From Hymenoscyphus infarciens (Eukaryota > Ascomycota > Leotiomycetes > Helotiales > Helotiaceae): DNA of 64,000 nucleotides. Positions within the stretch are counted from its first letter, which is position 1. The number at the start of each line of letters is the position of its first letter. The notes under the pieces were generated by a model. That model was not told where the DNA came from and did no database searches. It saw only the letters and a program-made list of their open reading frames with translations. The stretch lies in NCBI GenBank assembly GCA_001414345.1, contig LLCB01000087.1:124001-188000 (forward strand), given 5' to 3'. Of this stretch, positions 1 through 12,996 are shown piece after piece. Both the position numbers and the translations under genes were made by a program.

Positions 1-1232
1 GGGTGCACGCAATGTAAAACCAAGGCTTCTTACAGGTAGAATGGTGATAATAGGTGAGACAAAGTGAGGTTGTTTCAATTATTGAGGCGAATTGAGGACG
101 TGAGGTTTTAGGGTGTGGGTAGCAATGGTTTTTGATATAATTGAGAAAAATCCGAGTAGAATTGGAGAGCGAGAACTAGGAATTTCGACGAAGGAATAAA
201 GATAGGAGCGATAAGGTGAGGTTTATGTAGATAGCTGTCAACCTCCGGATGGAATGGATGGTGCATCGTTGTTCCAGCGATCCAATAGGCTTACCCCACT
301 TAGTCACTTGACCATGAGGTGAAAAGCGGCAGTAGAGACCGAGTATTACAGTTTCGTTGTTCCAACTGTCTAGGCAATCGCCCCAAAAACTTTGAACATT
401 CATAGTATTAATCTAGATCTTCCAGAACAATCATTTTCCAATTGTTTGATAAGATCTAGGGCAATACTTAATTGTACTAGAAATTCAGAACAACGAGACC
501 TATTAATTGCCGCTTTTATCCTCAATCATGAGGTAAGTTTGCCGCCAAACCGGATCCGTACCAGCATTGAAAAGATAGCAAATGGATTGGATGACAGCCA
601 GCGCCTTGTTGTTGTAAGACCGATTGTAGCCAGTCTGGGGAAACATTGATTATGCAATGCATGGTCCACTCTGACTGGAAAGGAAGATAAATCGGACAGC
701 TCGAGTAAGTACAATTGCTGCACCTTGTGAGACGCGTGGGGGCGCGTGGACATACCTAGACTGGCCTAGTAAGGACCCTCAAAATCTGAGTGACAGATGG
801 ACCTTGCGGGCTGTTCCGAAGCCAACCCGGAAGTTAATAAATAGCCTTGGAAGGGAAAGAAAGAGACGAAGTATATAGTCGAGTAATCTCTGAAAAAGGT
901 CCACCAGGAGGGGTTCCTGAAAAGAAGAACAAAATGGAACTCCAGGACCAACACAAAAGGTGACCATCTGCGGAGCGGTGCAACCATTTCCCCCGCTCCC
1001 GGATATCGAGAAATCATTACCAAACAAACCAAACTTCTCCAATCGCATGCCATTTCAATGTTGTATTTGGTCGTGGGGTATCTCACTTTTCCTGCTGTGC
1101 AGCTAAGCGCTAATGCTTTCCATCCAGCTTCGCATGATAATCCAGCCAAACGTATTCCTGATAATTTGGGCCAAGCCAGCCATCCAATGCAGTTTGCAGG
1201 CACCTGCATGCTTCCTGGATTGCATCCCACGC
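1..1232. other. intergenic sequence downstream of IDI1
   Basis: No convincing gene is visible. The longest open frames overlap on opposite strands, have no splice-consistent extension and show no recognisable motif. The right part is presumably the 3' untranslated region of IDI1, which ends at 1233. Confidence 0.5.
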
Positions 1233-2102
<870 letters not shown>

Positions 2103-2622
2103 GGTGAGAGGTGCGAGTCGGAGTGGTTTTGTAGGTTGAGGGTGGAGGATAATATAGCGCAAGATCAAATACCTCAGCTTTGGGTCAATTGCCCCTGTTG
2201 CGGGGTAAATTGCCCTGATGGTATGGCGGTGAAAGCGGCGGTACCCACCCGTACCTATTGTTCTACCCTAAAAGTTGTTTGATAAACTAGGTAACAGTTC
2301 ATTAAAAGCGTGTCTGAAGCTCCTATAATAGCTGTGGTCAATATCCGCAAAGATCTCTAGAGTACTACAAATTATGGAGTTATTCCCTACTTCCGCTTTT
2401 ATTTGACAATACTTCAGGTTCGCTTTTGCCTGCTTTGTTCTAGTTGTTCCGTTTTCTATGTATATACTAGGTACAGTTAAACAACAGCTACCGACTGCCG
2501 CTTTTGGTCGGCTAAACAGGGGCTAAACCAGGCCCAAATATTTTTATCTGAAAAATCAACCCCGCCTTGCCAGTCACTCTTGCGAAAAAATAACAACACG
2601 CAATCCAGTCATCAACACCACC
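2103..2622. promoter_or_regulatory. divergent promoter region between IDI1 and SYO1
   Basis: The two start codons face away from each other across 520 bp, so this stretch must hold both promoters and 5' untranslated regions. I see AT-rich tracts and the inverted-looking string GGTACCCACCCGTACC near 2240. I do not see a TATA box or factor site that I could assign with confidence. Confidence 0.5.
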
Positions 2623-4789
2623 ATGGGTAAATCAAAACCCAGAAACCGGCAGAGAAATCGCCAGGATCCCACCTCAAAGGCCGCGAAACCGCCGTCTGAC
2701 CCAGAGCTTGCTGCGATCCGTGAGCAGCGCATTCTGCCAGTTTTAAAAGACTTGACCAGCGCCGAACTCGAGACACGATCATCCGCCGCGAAAGCGATCG
2801 CGAATTTGATCGAGGACAACAAATGCCGCAAGCTACTTCTTCGGGAGAAGATTGTGCAGATACTCTTCGAACAAACTCTCACAGACTCGAGTTTGGAAAC
2901 GAGAACTTCTGGATGGGGAATCTTGAGAAACCTCGCGTTGGAAGAGGAGGCGGATTTTTGTATACATTTGTACAGACAGGATATATTGACTGCTATTGAG
3001 GGTACAATTAAAACAGTATGCGACACAATTCCTGTCAATGTATATTTACTCATTATTGCGCAGGTAATTCAAACAATCGAATCGAAAGAAGTCCCTTTCG
3101 CAAACCTACCGAAATCCCACCAAGATCTTGCATGGAATCTCACAAGCTCTTTGATAAGTTTGCTTTCATCCTTATCGGAAGCGCAAGATAAGATCGTAGA
3201 GGCCGTTTCAAAACTTCCAACCATACTAAATTTCCTCTTCGGCCTGCTTGCATTCGAACTCACCCCACCCGAAGTCTCCAACGAAGTTTTATCATGCCTT
3301 ACGACTCTCACAGAAGACAACAAGCCAACGGTTCAACAAATCGTGGATAATGGAGATTGGCTCAAGGGTCTTATGCAGTTGAAAGACTCGAATACTGCTC
3401 TTGCGGTGACAGCTTGCGGCGCGTTACATAACATATTTTCGACTATGGGATGGTCTGATCACGATAGACCAATTGATGGGGCATCAGATGCAGCTTTGCT
3501 TCCCCCACTCGTTCACTATATGGAAACCTCGATCGCCACATACACTAAAAACCTTAAAGGAACAAATGGAAACGCGACTCACTCGACACCCGACGAAATC
3601 CTTCAGCTAGCACTGGAAATTACCGCATCTATTGCCACCAGCCTCCAGGAAGCCTTGGAGCATGGACATGAAAAGGAATTTGAAGGTTTCGACGAGCCAC
3701 TAAATGCTGATGATATGGAAGCCGATACTGAAGGTGCTGATGATGTTGGTGAGGGTGAAGAGGATGATCACGAAATGAACGATGACGAGATCGCTGCGGA
3801 TATGGATCTGGTGACAGGAGATGGAGATGACGATGATGCATCAAGCGACGAGCCAACTCTTGAGCTACTGATACGAACTGCAACACCAAAAATTCTTGCA
3901 CTGGCAGCTGGAATTACTCGGAACGATATTATCAGAGACTTTGCGATTTCCACTTTGAACAATATTGCCTGGACAGTATCTAGTATCGATTTCTCCGGTT
4001 CTCATCTCGATGGTAAGTCAGACTTTCAGAAGGTTCTTTTCTATTTTGATATTATTCGGAAGTTCTGGAACAACCGGAAACCCAAACTTCTCGGATTTGA
4101 TTATCCTTAACCACTCCGCACAATTTCTCAAAGAACAATGAACTGACTTCGAAACAGGTATACAAAAGTATTGGTCTACGATGGCTCAGACTATATGGAG
4201 CGCGACAGTTTCTCCAGTTTTAGCTTCAGACACTGCGGATATTGAGCTTGCTTCTACAATTACTAGTCTTGCTTGGGCGCTCTCTCGAAGTGTTCACGGG
4301 GTGATAAAGCTAAAGCCGGAAGAGCCAAGGAAGTTCATGGCATTATACCAGGCATCGAAGAATATGGGTGAACCTCAAGTCGACACGAAGGATTCTGATG
4401 TCTTCCAAGGTCTAGGTGTCAAGTGTATTGGCGTCTTGGGAAGTCTTGCCGTGGACCCAGCACCTGTTGAACTCAACCGCGAAATTGGAGTCTTCCTCGT
4501 TACTACATTGGCAGCCCTACCTGAAACTCCTGCCGCGGATACTGTAGAGGCTTTGAACCAGATCTTTGATATCTATTCCGATAGAAGTTACGCTTTCGAT
4601 GAACCAGTCTTTTGGGGTAATGGATTCTATAAGCATCTTGAGGATATCCTGCCAAAAGCTAGGAAAATGGCCAAATCTATTGATAAGAGGAAGTTCGAGG
4701 AGCTGAGGGCGAGAGCTGATGAAGCGGTACTAAATTTCGGAAGGTTCTTGAAGTATAAAAAAACCGAGAAGGAGAATGTAGATGCATGA
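2623..4789 (+). CDS. SYO1: symportin 1, Rpl5/Rpl11 nuclear-import chaperone
   Basis: Syo1 is an ARM/HEAT-repeat adaptor that carries ribosomal proteins Rpl5 and Rpl11 together into the nucleus, using importin Kap104, for 5S RNP assembly. There are two exons, 2623-4012 and 4158-4789, joined through a GTAAGT donor and a CAG acceptor, giving 673 residues. The basic N-terminus (MGKSKPRNRQRNRQD) is typical and resembles a PY-NLS-type import signal. Helical repeats follow from about residue 30 (ELETRSSAAKAIANLI, TRTSGWGILRNLALE). An acidic Asp/Glu-rich loop at roughly residues 345-405 interrupts the repeats, as in known Syo1. Repeats resume with LNNIAWTVSS and run to a lysine-rich C-terminus. The family call rests on this architecture and on sequence resemblance recognised by eye. 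Confidence 0.9.
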
Positions 4790-5974
4790 TATGGTTGCTT
4801 TAAAAGAATTGAAAATATTGACCTGGATGGGCTTGGGAAATTTGATTGACTAACCTCGAGTGTCTTGCTTTGAGCTTTCTAGAAGATTGGAATCATGGGA
4901 GTTAGATTGGCAGGTACGAAGCAGAAGTATTTGTTGTCCAGGAGGCTACCTCGAGATTTGATATATGGCAAGCTTGGGTGTCATGTCATATGAGTCGAGG
5001 TATGACACAGTTACCACAAAGAGAAGAATACTAACTCTACTAACTCTCCTTGAAAAATATCTCGCAGTGCGTACTTTTCGCCAAGTCAAGCAGTGGCCTC
5101 AAATTTTCGCCAGGCATGGCAAAACACTGGTCGCTCCTTCCTCTACACCTCAACCTCGAACCCATGTAGCCCCACAACAAGAACCTCCGGCCCGAACTCC
5201 ATTCAAAGATACAAACAAACCTTTGTGTATTGAGGCAAGCCGAGTGGTTATCGCGATACCCTGCTCAGGTCCAAGTTGTATCATCTTGACATCTCGCTGT
5301 GTCAGTCCCTCATTCGAAGAGAATGTGCTTTCAAATGGTGCTAAGCATGGCTGCACTTTTTTTGACGAGTTGTTGTAAATAAATTGTTACATGGTCAGAA
5401 TCCTTCGGGTTGGGGTTCAGCCACGGTAAGAGTGTTGTACTTTGCTCTACGTTCACGCTCAGTCGTATGTTTACAGATGTTGATGCTCCGGGAAAGCACG
5501 TACTAAGTGGAGCATTGCCAAAGCTCCTACTGATTTGTACTAAATATGTTCTTGTATAAACAAATTGAGAGAATGAGGAGACCGATTCTGGATTCTCTTG
5601 CTTTGTGCTGTACAGCCTTGAAGAGCTTTTCGTGCCAACATGAAATCTCACAATCTTCTGACAGGATGCGTACACATGTTGCCTTCTATTGCATTTGAAT
5701 TTTATTTCGCGATTTTGTAACATTGATGTCCCGTCACAAAGGGTTCCAGCGAACATTCCATGTGTATTGTTTTCTTGTCTTGCTTTAGACACTCTAGTGA
5801 GATCTACAAAGTCTTATGTATGTGAGACACTACGAAGGCTGTTTCCAAAACTTCTTGAAACTTCCCCAGTTCTTTTCAAGAACAGCAGGTGTATAAAATT
5901 AACCTCTTCTCTACTCACAATGCTACCATGATTCGCTTCTCATTAGTTCGCTTCATCGAATCCAAGCAGCAAGT
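4790..5974. other. intergenic region with no clear gene
   Basis: Open frames of 137 residues (4965-5378, plus) and 153 residues (5331-5792, minus) overlap each other and show no domain, signal peptide or intron pattern. An ATG at 5929 followed by a GTATGT donor at 5971 could be a first exon of the membrane-protein gene that follows, but I could not place a matching acceptor. Confidence 0.4.
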
Positions 5975-7438
5975 ATGTTTATCAACTTCGGCTCAAGCAA
6001 TAACACGCATGGTTTCAACTTCGTCGAGGAACCTCACACAAGGGGAACCATCGGTCTTGTTCTTACGTGTTGTATCACTACATCGCTATGTGTTTGGTCT
6101 GCCGTCCACCTCAATCTCCCTGCACTGAACAAGGAATGCGATCAAACCAAAGTGAAAATCAAGATGATGATTCTCGGTCTCCTTGCTCCAGAATTGGTTG
6201 CATATACAGCATGGCAGCAAAGAAGACGTGCAGGGAAACTGCGTGAAGCGATACCCCCGAAGTTGAGAAAACCACTGGGAGTGTTGAAGAAAGCCCTCAA
6301 CCATATCAGAGTTCGTTCACCATGTAGCTCTAAACGCCGCAGTAAGGATGAAGAAACCGGAGTTCGTCAACCAAGTAGGTGTTGAGAAAAATATACCGCG
6401 CATTTTTTTCGCAGATCCCATCTGACACGAGCAGGCGATCAAGAAATCAGAAAAGAATGTAGGTGGGGTATGACGCACGCATTTTACGCCGTTATGGGAG
6501 GCTTTGCCTTGGAAGCCAAAGACGATAATGCAGAGGTAGTTCAAGAAGCGATTCTCCCTCGTGGGATGGAAGTACTACTCAAACACTGTCCCGAACGATT
6601 CACCGACTTCGATATACACGAGATCAGAGACAAGAATAAAGCCAGCTGGATCGCCAAAACAATCATCTGTATGCAAGCACTCTACTTCGTTATTCAGTTT
6701 TCTGCCAGGGTACATCAGAACCTCCTCCTTTCCCTACTGGAAATTAACACGCTTGGGCATGCGATATGTACCTTTCTTATTTACCTTCTATGGTGGCAGA
6801 AACCCCTGGATATCATGCGACCTACAGTCATATCTGATCCCAATCATGTTTTACAAAAGTTGCTTGAAGAGCACAATCTCACGGAAGAGTCCGACTCGGA
6901 TTTAAGCAGTACACGTGGCAGACCTTTGCTTTTGGAGTGCCTCGGACACATCGAATGTTTTGTAAAGTTCCAAAAACCAGATCGTCAAAGTACTCTAGGA
7001 TCCCGAGTTCAAAATCGTCCCTCCTTCAAACCGAGAAAACCACAAAAGCTCTCCTTCGGTGCTCGTCTCATCCATTGCTTCGGCGTCACTATGACTCTTG
7101 GGATTTAGGCCGCTCTCCATGCACTCGCATGGGATGGCAGCTTCCGCACTTATACAGAACGAAGCCTCTGGAGGGGTTCTTCCTTGATTTTATTCATGGG
7201 TGGGCTGGTGTATACCATGCAAGTGTTTTGGTCAATGTACGTTGAGGATATGTCTCTGAAACTTGATTTCGAGAGACATAGGAGTTTTTGGTTTTTCTTG
7301 TTCATGGTTGGGACTGTTGTGGCTTGCATTTTTGCGAGGCTTTTTATCGTGGTGGAAAGTTGTTATAATTTGTCATATTTGCCGCAGGGAGTTTATGAGA
7401 TGCCTAGGTGGGCGAAGTACTTTCCACATTTTATGTAG
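5975..7438 (+). CDS. fungal multi-pass membrane protein of unknown function
   Basis: This resembles a large family of fungal integral membrane proteins with no assigned function. The first coding segment (from about 5975) has a hydrophobic stretch, TRGTIGLVLTCCITTSLCVW, followed by an alpha-helical basic segment. The next segment, after an intron probably at 6342-6434, carries the conserved-looking WGMTHAFYAVMGGFALE, then a helix ending FLIYLLWWQKPLDI. The last segment reads in frame after a TAG acceptor at 7108 (ALHALAWDGSFRTYTERSLW) and contains two more hydrophobic helices before the stop at 7438. The donor of the last intron, somewhere in 6960-7070, and the true start are unresolved. I would expect about 460-480 residues. 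The reading is firm at the level of exon blocks only. Confidence 0.65.
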
Positions 7439-7757
7439 GACCGTTGTGAAGGGACAGGGGTTGCTTGTAAAAAGACTGAAAACGAGTTCGGGCGAAGGTT
7501 TTCCGAGCAGTTGAGTGATTCAGTAGCATTCTCATCCTCAAGTATTCTTGACATTAATACTTGGAAGGCAAGAGCTGTGAATTACCCAAATTATCCCCTC
7601 AGTCCCACAATAACTTCCAGCACATTTTTCTCAACACTGCCCCCTCCTCCAAGCAATTTCAAACATTTAAACTAGCCCCCTTCCGCGTACCCATGCTGCC
7701 CGACATCCATATCCACATCCCGAAAGAAAAGAATAAGACCCTACCAAAGCCCAAATC

Positions 7758-8039
7758 ATGTCCCAACAAGCCCCCAGATCCTCACTAACAAAACTCCCAA
7801 CCTCCGAAAAGAACAAATCCCCACCATTCTCGCTCCTCGCTCGCTCAAACCCAAATCTTACAACCGAGGAGAGGGAGGCAATGCAACAGAAATATGCTGA
7901 CGAAGTTGCTGCTCTTGAAGAAAAGATTGAGAGGAATGTAAGGGTGAAAGCTGAGAAGAAGAAGAAGGAGAAGATGGAGAGACCGAGTCTGACACGGAAA
8001 TTGAGTTGGAGAAGGAAGTCTGTGGAGTCGAAGTCTTGA
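7758..8039 (+). CDS. small basic hypothetical protein, 93 residues
   Basis: This is a single open frame beginning MSQQAPRSSLTKLPTSEK. It has a Ser/Pro-rich N-terminus, a charged helical middle (TTEEREAMQQKYADEVAALE) that could form a short coiled coil, and a C-terminus rich in Lys and Arg (KKKKEK, TRKLSWRRKS). The length, amphipathic pattern and good codon balance favour a real gene, and small proteins ending in this kind of basic tail are common in Leotiomycetes. I do not recognise a named family and there is no intron to support it. Confidence 0.5.
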   Translation: MSQQAPRSSLTKLPTSEKNKSPPFSLLARSNPNLTTEEREAMQQKYADEVAALEEKIERNVRVKAEKKKKEKMERPSLTRKLSWRRKSVESKS

Positions 8040-10213
8040 CTGTGGGAGGAAAGGGATGGATGGCAAAGTGAAGGTTGGAAAGTTGGAAAGTTGGAATCGT
8101 TGCAAGGTTGGAAGCTGGTGGTTGTGAATCAGACTAAATTGGAGACTTTAGTCACTTGACCCTGCTTGTTAAGTTGCGAATCAATTACCTAATTAGCTCA
8201 ACTTTACTCGTTGACTGTGAGTTACCTGTTTATCAATTCTTAGATATCAGAAATAGTTGAACCACGCTCGCTTAATTATTTGCGGGTTGGAGAGCCTGTG
8301 CTAATTTCATGTCTTTTGTCCAATGTTGGAAATTAAAGTTCATAAGCTCAATTATCTTACAAAAGTACTAATTCATCCTCGATGAAACAATTTATATCGC
8401 TAATCAACTAAGCCGCAACCAGGGTGATGAGAACCGACAAACAAATAGCACCAACTTTTCAAAAGTGCGAAATTCCTAATTCGTTTTATTTATAGTCCAC
8501 GGCTAGCTTGGTTTCATCCTTAAATCCAGACAATGGAAAGTGATGAGAGGCTTAAAACATCCAAACAATAGAAAAGGGATGCAAATTACCTTCCTTTTCT
8601 TACTGAATAATCCACTGTTTTAACAAACCCTGTACGTTCAGAATTATGGGCTAGCAGGCGTTGAAGATATTTTTACTCACCCTTTCGCTTCTAGATCCAA
8701 TGCCGCTCCATCAAATTAAGTGTCCTCCCCATCCATCCTCCAGTTACTCGCCTCAAGTCCCGCCGTCGACCACGCTTACTATTCTTTCCAATACCTTTCG
8801 CAATCTCTTTTATCCTCAGCTTCTTCTCCAGCCGTTTTCTAGTGCGATATTGCTGAAGTCATCGGATTCCAGGTGATCGAAGGTGGATGTAAGCGCTGGA
8901 ATATATTGCGCAAAGACCAACGCTTTGGCAAGGTGTTCGCCCACTGGAGGCCCTACAAAAGAAGGAAGCCGGAGCCACTCTCTCTACCTCTGTATACCTT
9001 CAACGGTTTGCCATCCTATGGTAACCACTTAGCTGAGAGGCAGAGGTCTCTCACAGCATCTCTTCTTCTCATATTACCTCGTCGTGGACTATTTATAGGT
9101 CGGCAGCTGCAAAAGAAATCGGCAGCAACTCAAAAATCGAAAGCAGAAACAGCAAATAAACAAAATCAATAGTAACACACCTTTACTCTAACAGACTTTT
9201 ACATTGTTATAAGCTGCTAATTGTAGCGAAATTCGCTGAGCAGAAGTAGGGGGTACATGAGGGTATTGTCTTCCGAACTGTCCCCACTCCCGTTCCGCTT
9301 TCTCGCATGTCTTGAACCCACAGTCTCCTTTTCTACCGGGGTATCTCGTGGCAATTTATATTTTAGAGTATATGTCACTATTTGAAATTCCCCGGATGTC
9401 GAGAAAGAGCTTTGGCTAATAAGCTACCTAGGTATAAATGAACCCATAATTCAGAGGGTTATAAGAGCGATGGCGTCTACTTATATATCTTCCAGATCAT
9501 GACCATCGAACAAGTTTGGTCAAACTTCCAAATAACAGTTGATTTTCATACCCCGTTTACTCAAGCAAGTGCCTTGAAAGTATCTAGGTGAGCTCAATTT
9601 TGCTATATTCAAGGTTGAGGAACCTAATACAATTCCCACAATTGTCACGTTATCCGTCTCGCGAGATTGGCCCATGTCGTCGAGCTCTAAAGTGGCCGGC
9701 TGCTCTGCCACGGCTTGGCCTTTCACTTCAGCAAGCCAATATGACAAAGTGTTCTAGTGATAGCTTCTCTCATGACAGAAACAGAAAGTGCCTTGGCGTC
9801 GTGCTAAATGAAGTCCCTTTAACCGAAACTGCTTCAATTACTTACATCGTCTTAGAAAATTGTTGGAATCGAGTATTAATAAATACTATTGGAAAAATAT
9901 ATTCCTGAGCCAGGTTTTCTAAAAAAAGTGCTTTTTTTATATAAGGATACTTAGGTATGACACATACGGCGACCAATGAACGAACGACTAGAACTAAACC
10001 GCATCAAAAGTCAACTCAACCAAAGCCGCCGTATACAAGTCCAAACCAATAAACCATTAAACCAATAAACCAATAAACCAATAAACGAGTCCCACCTAGT
10101 ACGTTAGTTAAAGAATCTCCTCAAGAAAGAGTAGTAACCCAGTGAGTAACAAGGTTTTAAAAAAAATATCCCTCGTCGTCGTCTTGAATTCACTATAACA
10201 TACTTACTTACTA
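8040..10213. other. intergenic region, no supported gene
   Basis: Open frames here are short (under 110 residues), overlap on opposite strands and lack motifs. Sequence composition falls gradually toward the AT-rich element that starts at 10214. The only structured feature I see is the 8 bp tandem repeat listed separately. Confidence 0.5.
10046..10087. repeat. 8 bp tandem repeat (AAACCAAT)
   Basis: About five head-to-tail copies of AAACCAAT, one with a T-for-A change, run just upstream of the MITE at 10214. They look like a simple minisatellite. Confidence 0.85.
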
Positions 10214-11086
10214 CAGTAAGTTGCGAGTCAAGCTTGAATTTGCCTACATTTTTTTATAATCTAAGCTTTTTAGATAAAATTCGTTGCTTTCCCTCCTTTT
10301 GAAGTACTCTTTTACCTATTAATTAAGAATAAGATATAATATACTCTTTAAAAGAAGAGGAAAGAAGCGGCTTATATCTTCTCTTATACTCTATAAACTT
10401 TATAAGACAAAAACAGACACTCTTATCTCTGTCTTAATTTCTCTAGAGTCTTAGTATAGCTAGCCTCTTATTAGAGTAGTGAATTTGTATATATATACTA
10501 GTGTTTAGTATATATATTTAAAAGTGATATAAATCCCTCGTTTAACCTCGTATATCTTAGTGTATATATAATTAGAATATATACTACTAAAAAAAGTTTT
10601 AGACCTCTAGAGATATAAATCTTTAAAACTTCATATATATATGTTTTTTTATAACTATTAAGACACCTATCTATGCTATATATAAGGATATATACTAGGA
10701 TATATACTATGAGCTAAACGTTTACTTAATATATTAAGAAATAATTAATAATATACACCAACTTATACGAGGTCACTATTTAGAGTATCTCGTCAAATAT
10801 CCGTATATATATTTAAATACTTTATACGAGCCAAACAGGCCCTAAGAAAAGAGGTTCTTTTAAGAATTAAGAATCTTTTCGTTTACTTGTATTAGACTTA
10901 CTCTAAATTCAAAAGTAATATAGAAGAGAGAGAATTAGATATAGCGCTCCTTTCTAGCTAAGCCTTGTTTCTTTTGGAGTACTTTTATTTTCAGTCTTCT
11001 AAAGAAGAGAGAGAGAAAGCCTTACTAAAAAAAAGCTTAGATTATAAAGACAGTGGGCAAATTCAAGCTTAACTCGCAACTCACTG
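10214..11086. mobile_element. TA-flanked MITE with long terminal inverted repeats, copy 1
   Basis: The left end, CAGTAAGTTGCGAGTC (from 10214), is repeated inverted at the right end, CTCGCAACTCACTG (to 11086). The inverted similarity runs about 58 bp, to the string TTATAATCTAAGC. A TA dinucleotide flanks both ends (10212-10213 and 11087-11088), the target duplication of Tc1/mariner-superfamily elements. No transposase frame is seen. A second copy at 36622-37139 shares both ends and much of the interior. Relative to that copy, this one carries about 360 extra bp at roughly 10490-10855, rich in TATATA and probably another insertion. Differences between the copies are mostly C/T and G/A, as RIP would produce. 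Confidence 0.85.
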
Positions 11087-11895
11087 TAAAACTAGTCATT
11101 TCATTCACTCGTTCCCCCCTTGCGCCCTGCCCTTTTTCTCACAAACACAACACAAAAAAACAAAAACAAAAACAAAAACAAAAGAAAGGTTAAGTTCATC
11201 TCTCAGCATCTATAAACAAAAAATCCAATGAATTAAATTGTGATATGCAACAATCAAATGCAAACGACTAGCTAGCTGGCTAGCTGGCTGGCTGGCTCCC
11301 CCTCCCGTAAAAAAAAAAGGACAAATCAATCACGAGATAAAACTCAAACTCCTCCTGGCTAAGCAGGCAAGTAAGCAAGCACCTAGACATAGAGTAAGAA
11401 AGACAGGAAGAATCATCAAAGTCCCAAGTGGAAGTTTCCTCTGCAGAGTCCTGATGTCTTTTCTTCCAAACTAGCAATTAACCCTGTATCAAATCAGATT
11501 CAAGTGGCGAAATTTTGATGATCCCTATTTCCCGTACGTATTCCATGTGTAGGTCTCATCCTGAGACTCCATTTGAAATGTAACCCGTCCCGACCCAGCC
11601 TCTATTCCCCTGCCGTGAGGCTATTTGTATATGTTCAGCGGGATACTACATGATGATTAGCCACAAATTCAAAGGTTTGGATATCTGAGGATCTTCGCGT
11701 ACCTGTTGATCTCCCGTTTTGAGTTTCGTAGGTTCTTTCGAGTTGGAGGCAATGGACGACTCCTCAAACCCAGCCCCCAAAGTCCACGAGAACTATTTCT
11801 CTTTAAAGAGACCCCAGGGAGGGGATATACCCCCATAACCCCCAAATATTGTGATTTCAAATCCCCTCGAGGATATGCCAATATTGTGCCACCCT
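11087..11895. other. intergenic region with simple repeats
   Basis: This holds an (AAAAAC)n tract at about 11155-11187 and a GCTG/GCTA-rich microsatellite at about 11266-11297. The rest is likely the 3' untranslated region of the minus-strand gene that ends at 11896. No gene is supported. Confidence 0.5.
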
Positions 11896-12996
11896 TCACA
11901 CCGTAACGTGCATACTCATATGCTCCACCGCATCCTGAATACTCTTCATCCACCGATGGTTCAAGCAATAAGGACACTTGATCGGCTGTTCCCCCACCGC
12001 CCTCAGGGCCGCCGTCCCCCTCTCCGGCACAACAGGCGTCACAACCCCCGCCGCTGTATGCAGCGTAAAATGTGGCGAGTGTTGATTCGGGTTATTCGGC
12101 GTCGAAACACTGCCATTGTTATTCAGATCCCCAAAGAGCTGTTGATTAGCTTCATTCGCGCTCTCGCTTCCCCCCATCCCATCCAGACTTCCCCCCGCGT
12201 TATGCGAATGCGAAGAATCTTGACCACCAACTTGATTTTGCGAGCTGTCGCCTTCGTTGGAGCGTTTCTTCAGGATCTCCGTTTTGGCGCGTCGACATTG
12301 TTGAAGATGAACCTCCTGTCCATACTCCCTAATAAGACAATCCCTAATCTCCATCGGCGTAGTCTCCTTCTGGATATTCATCACCCGCGGCAGAATCTCC
12401 ATCAAGAAAGGGAGTCGTGAAGCGCTATTCCTCTGCACCTTTGGCAGCACCGGCAGCGCAGCCTGTCCCCCAACATCCAGACTCCCCGAATTATTACTAC
12501 TCCCCGTCCTCTCCACCGGTCCCAGAACCCGCGCACCCCCCATAATATTCCCATCCTCATCCTGCCGTATCTCAACCTGTCCCCCCAACCCATTCATCCC
12601 ATGCCCACCATGCTGCCCGGGAACCCCCATATTCGCAATCCCCATCGCGCCCATGCCCCCTCCATTCCCCATGCCCCCAGAACCAAGACCATTCATGCCA
12701 CTCTGCTGCTGCTGCTGCTGCTGCATCATCTGGCCCGCCCACTCCAGCCCATTGAGACAAGTATGGCGATCCTTCAACACCGTCACTCGTGCCAACGGCT
12801 CGCGCCCATTCTTGCGCTCCCAATTACACCGTATGACAAAGGGACAATTGGGATCTCTCTTGCACCCCACGCGCACTCGTCCCGTGTCACTCTTTAGAAT
12901 GCGCGGCTCGAAATGCGCTTCGATGGCCCAGGCGTGGAGCGCTTCCTTGAAGGCTTTGAGCGTGGGGAATTCCTGGCGGAGTTCGAGGGGAGGCAT
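11896..12996 (-). CDS. MULE-type (FAR1-like) DNA-binding protein, putative regulator
   Basis: This is a single exon of 366 residues. Residues about 8-82 form a DNA-binding domain of the Mutator-transposase N-terminal/FAR1 type: LKAFKEALHAWAIEAHF, then Cys45, Cys51, Cys57 and a closing DRHTC (His78, Cys80). A glutamine run near residue 92-98 is encoded by a CAG/CTG tract, followed by a Gly/Met/Asn-rich low-complexity region. A second helical block (LPFLMEILPRVMNIQ, IRDCLIREYGQEVHLQQCRRAK) contains features of a transposase-derived fold. The C-terminus, IKCPYCLNHRWM to HMSMHVTV, looks like a C2H2-type zinc finger. No transposase catalytic domain is present and the gene is not flanked by inverted repeats, so it is probably a domesticated, host-conserved transcription factor. 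The targets are unknown. Confidence 0.75.
   Translation of the reverse strand: MPPLELRQEFPTLKAFKEALHAWAIEAHFEPRILKSDTGRVRVGCKRDPNCPFVIRCNWERKNGREPLARVTVLKDRHTCLNGLEWAGQMMQQQQQQQSGMNGLGSGGMGNGGGMGAMGIANMGVPGQHGGHGMNGLGGQVEIRQDEDGNIMGGARVLGPVERTGSSNNSGSLDVGGQAALPVLPKVQRNSASRLPFLMEILPRVMNIQKETTPMEIRDCLIREYGQEVHLQQCRRAKTEILKKRSNEGDSSQNQVGGQDSSHSHNAGGSLDGMGGSESANEANQQLFGDLNNNGSVSTPNNPNQHSPHFTLHTAAGVVTPVVPERGTAALRAVGEQPIKCPYCLNHRWMKSIQDAVEHMSMHVTV

Noticed and set aside
5331..5792. 153-residue minus-strand frame
   Set aside because: No signal peptide, domain or splice pattern, and it overlaps a comparable plus-strand frame.
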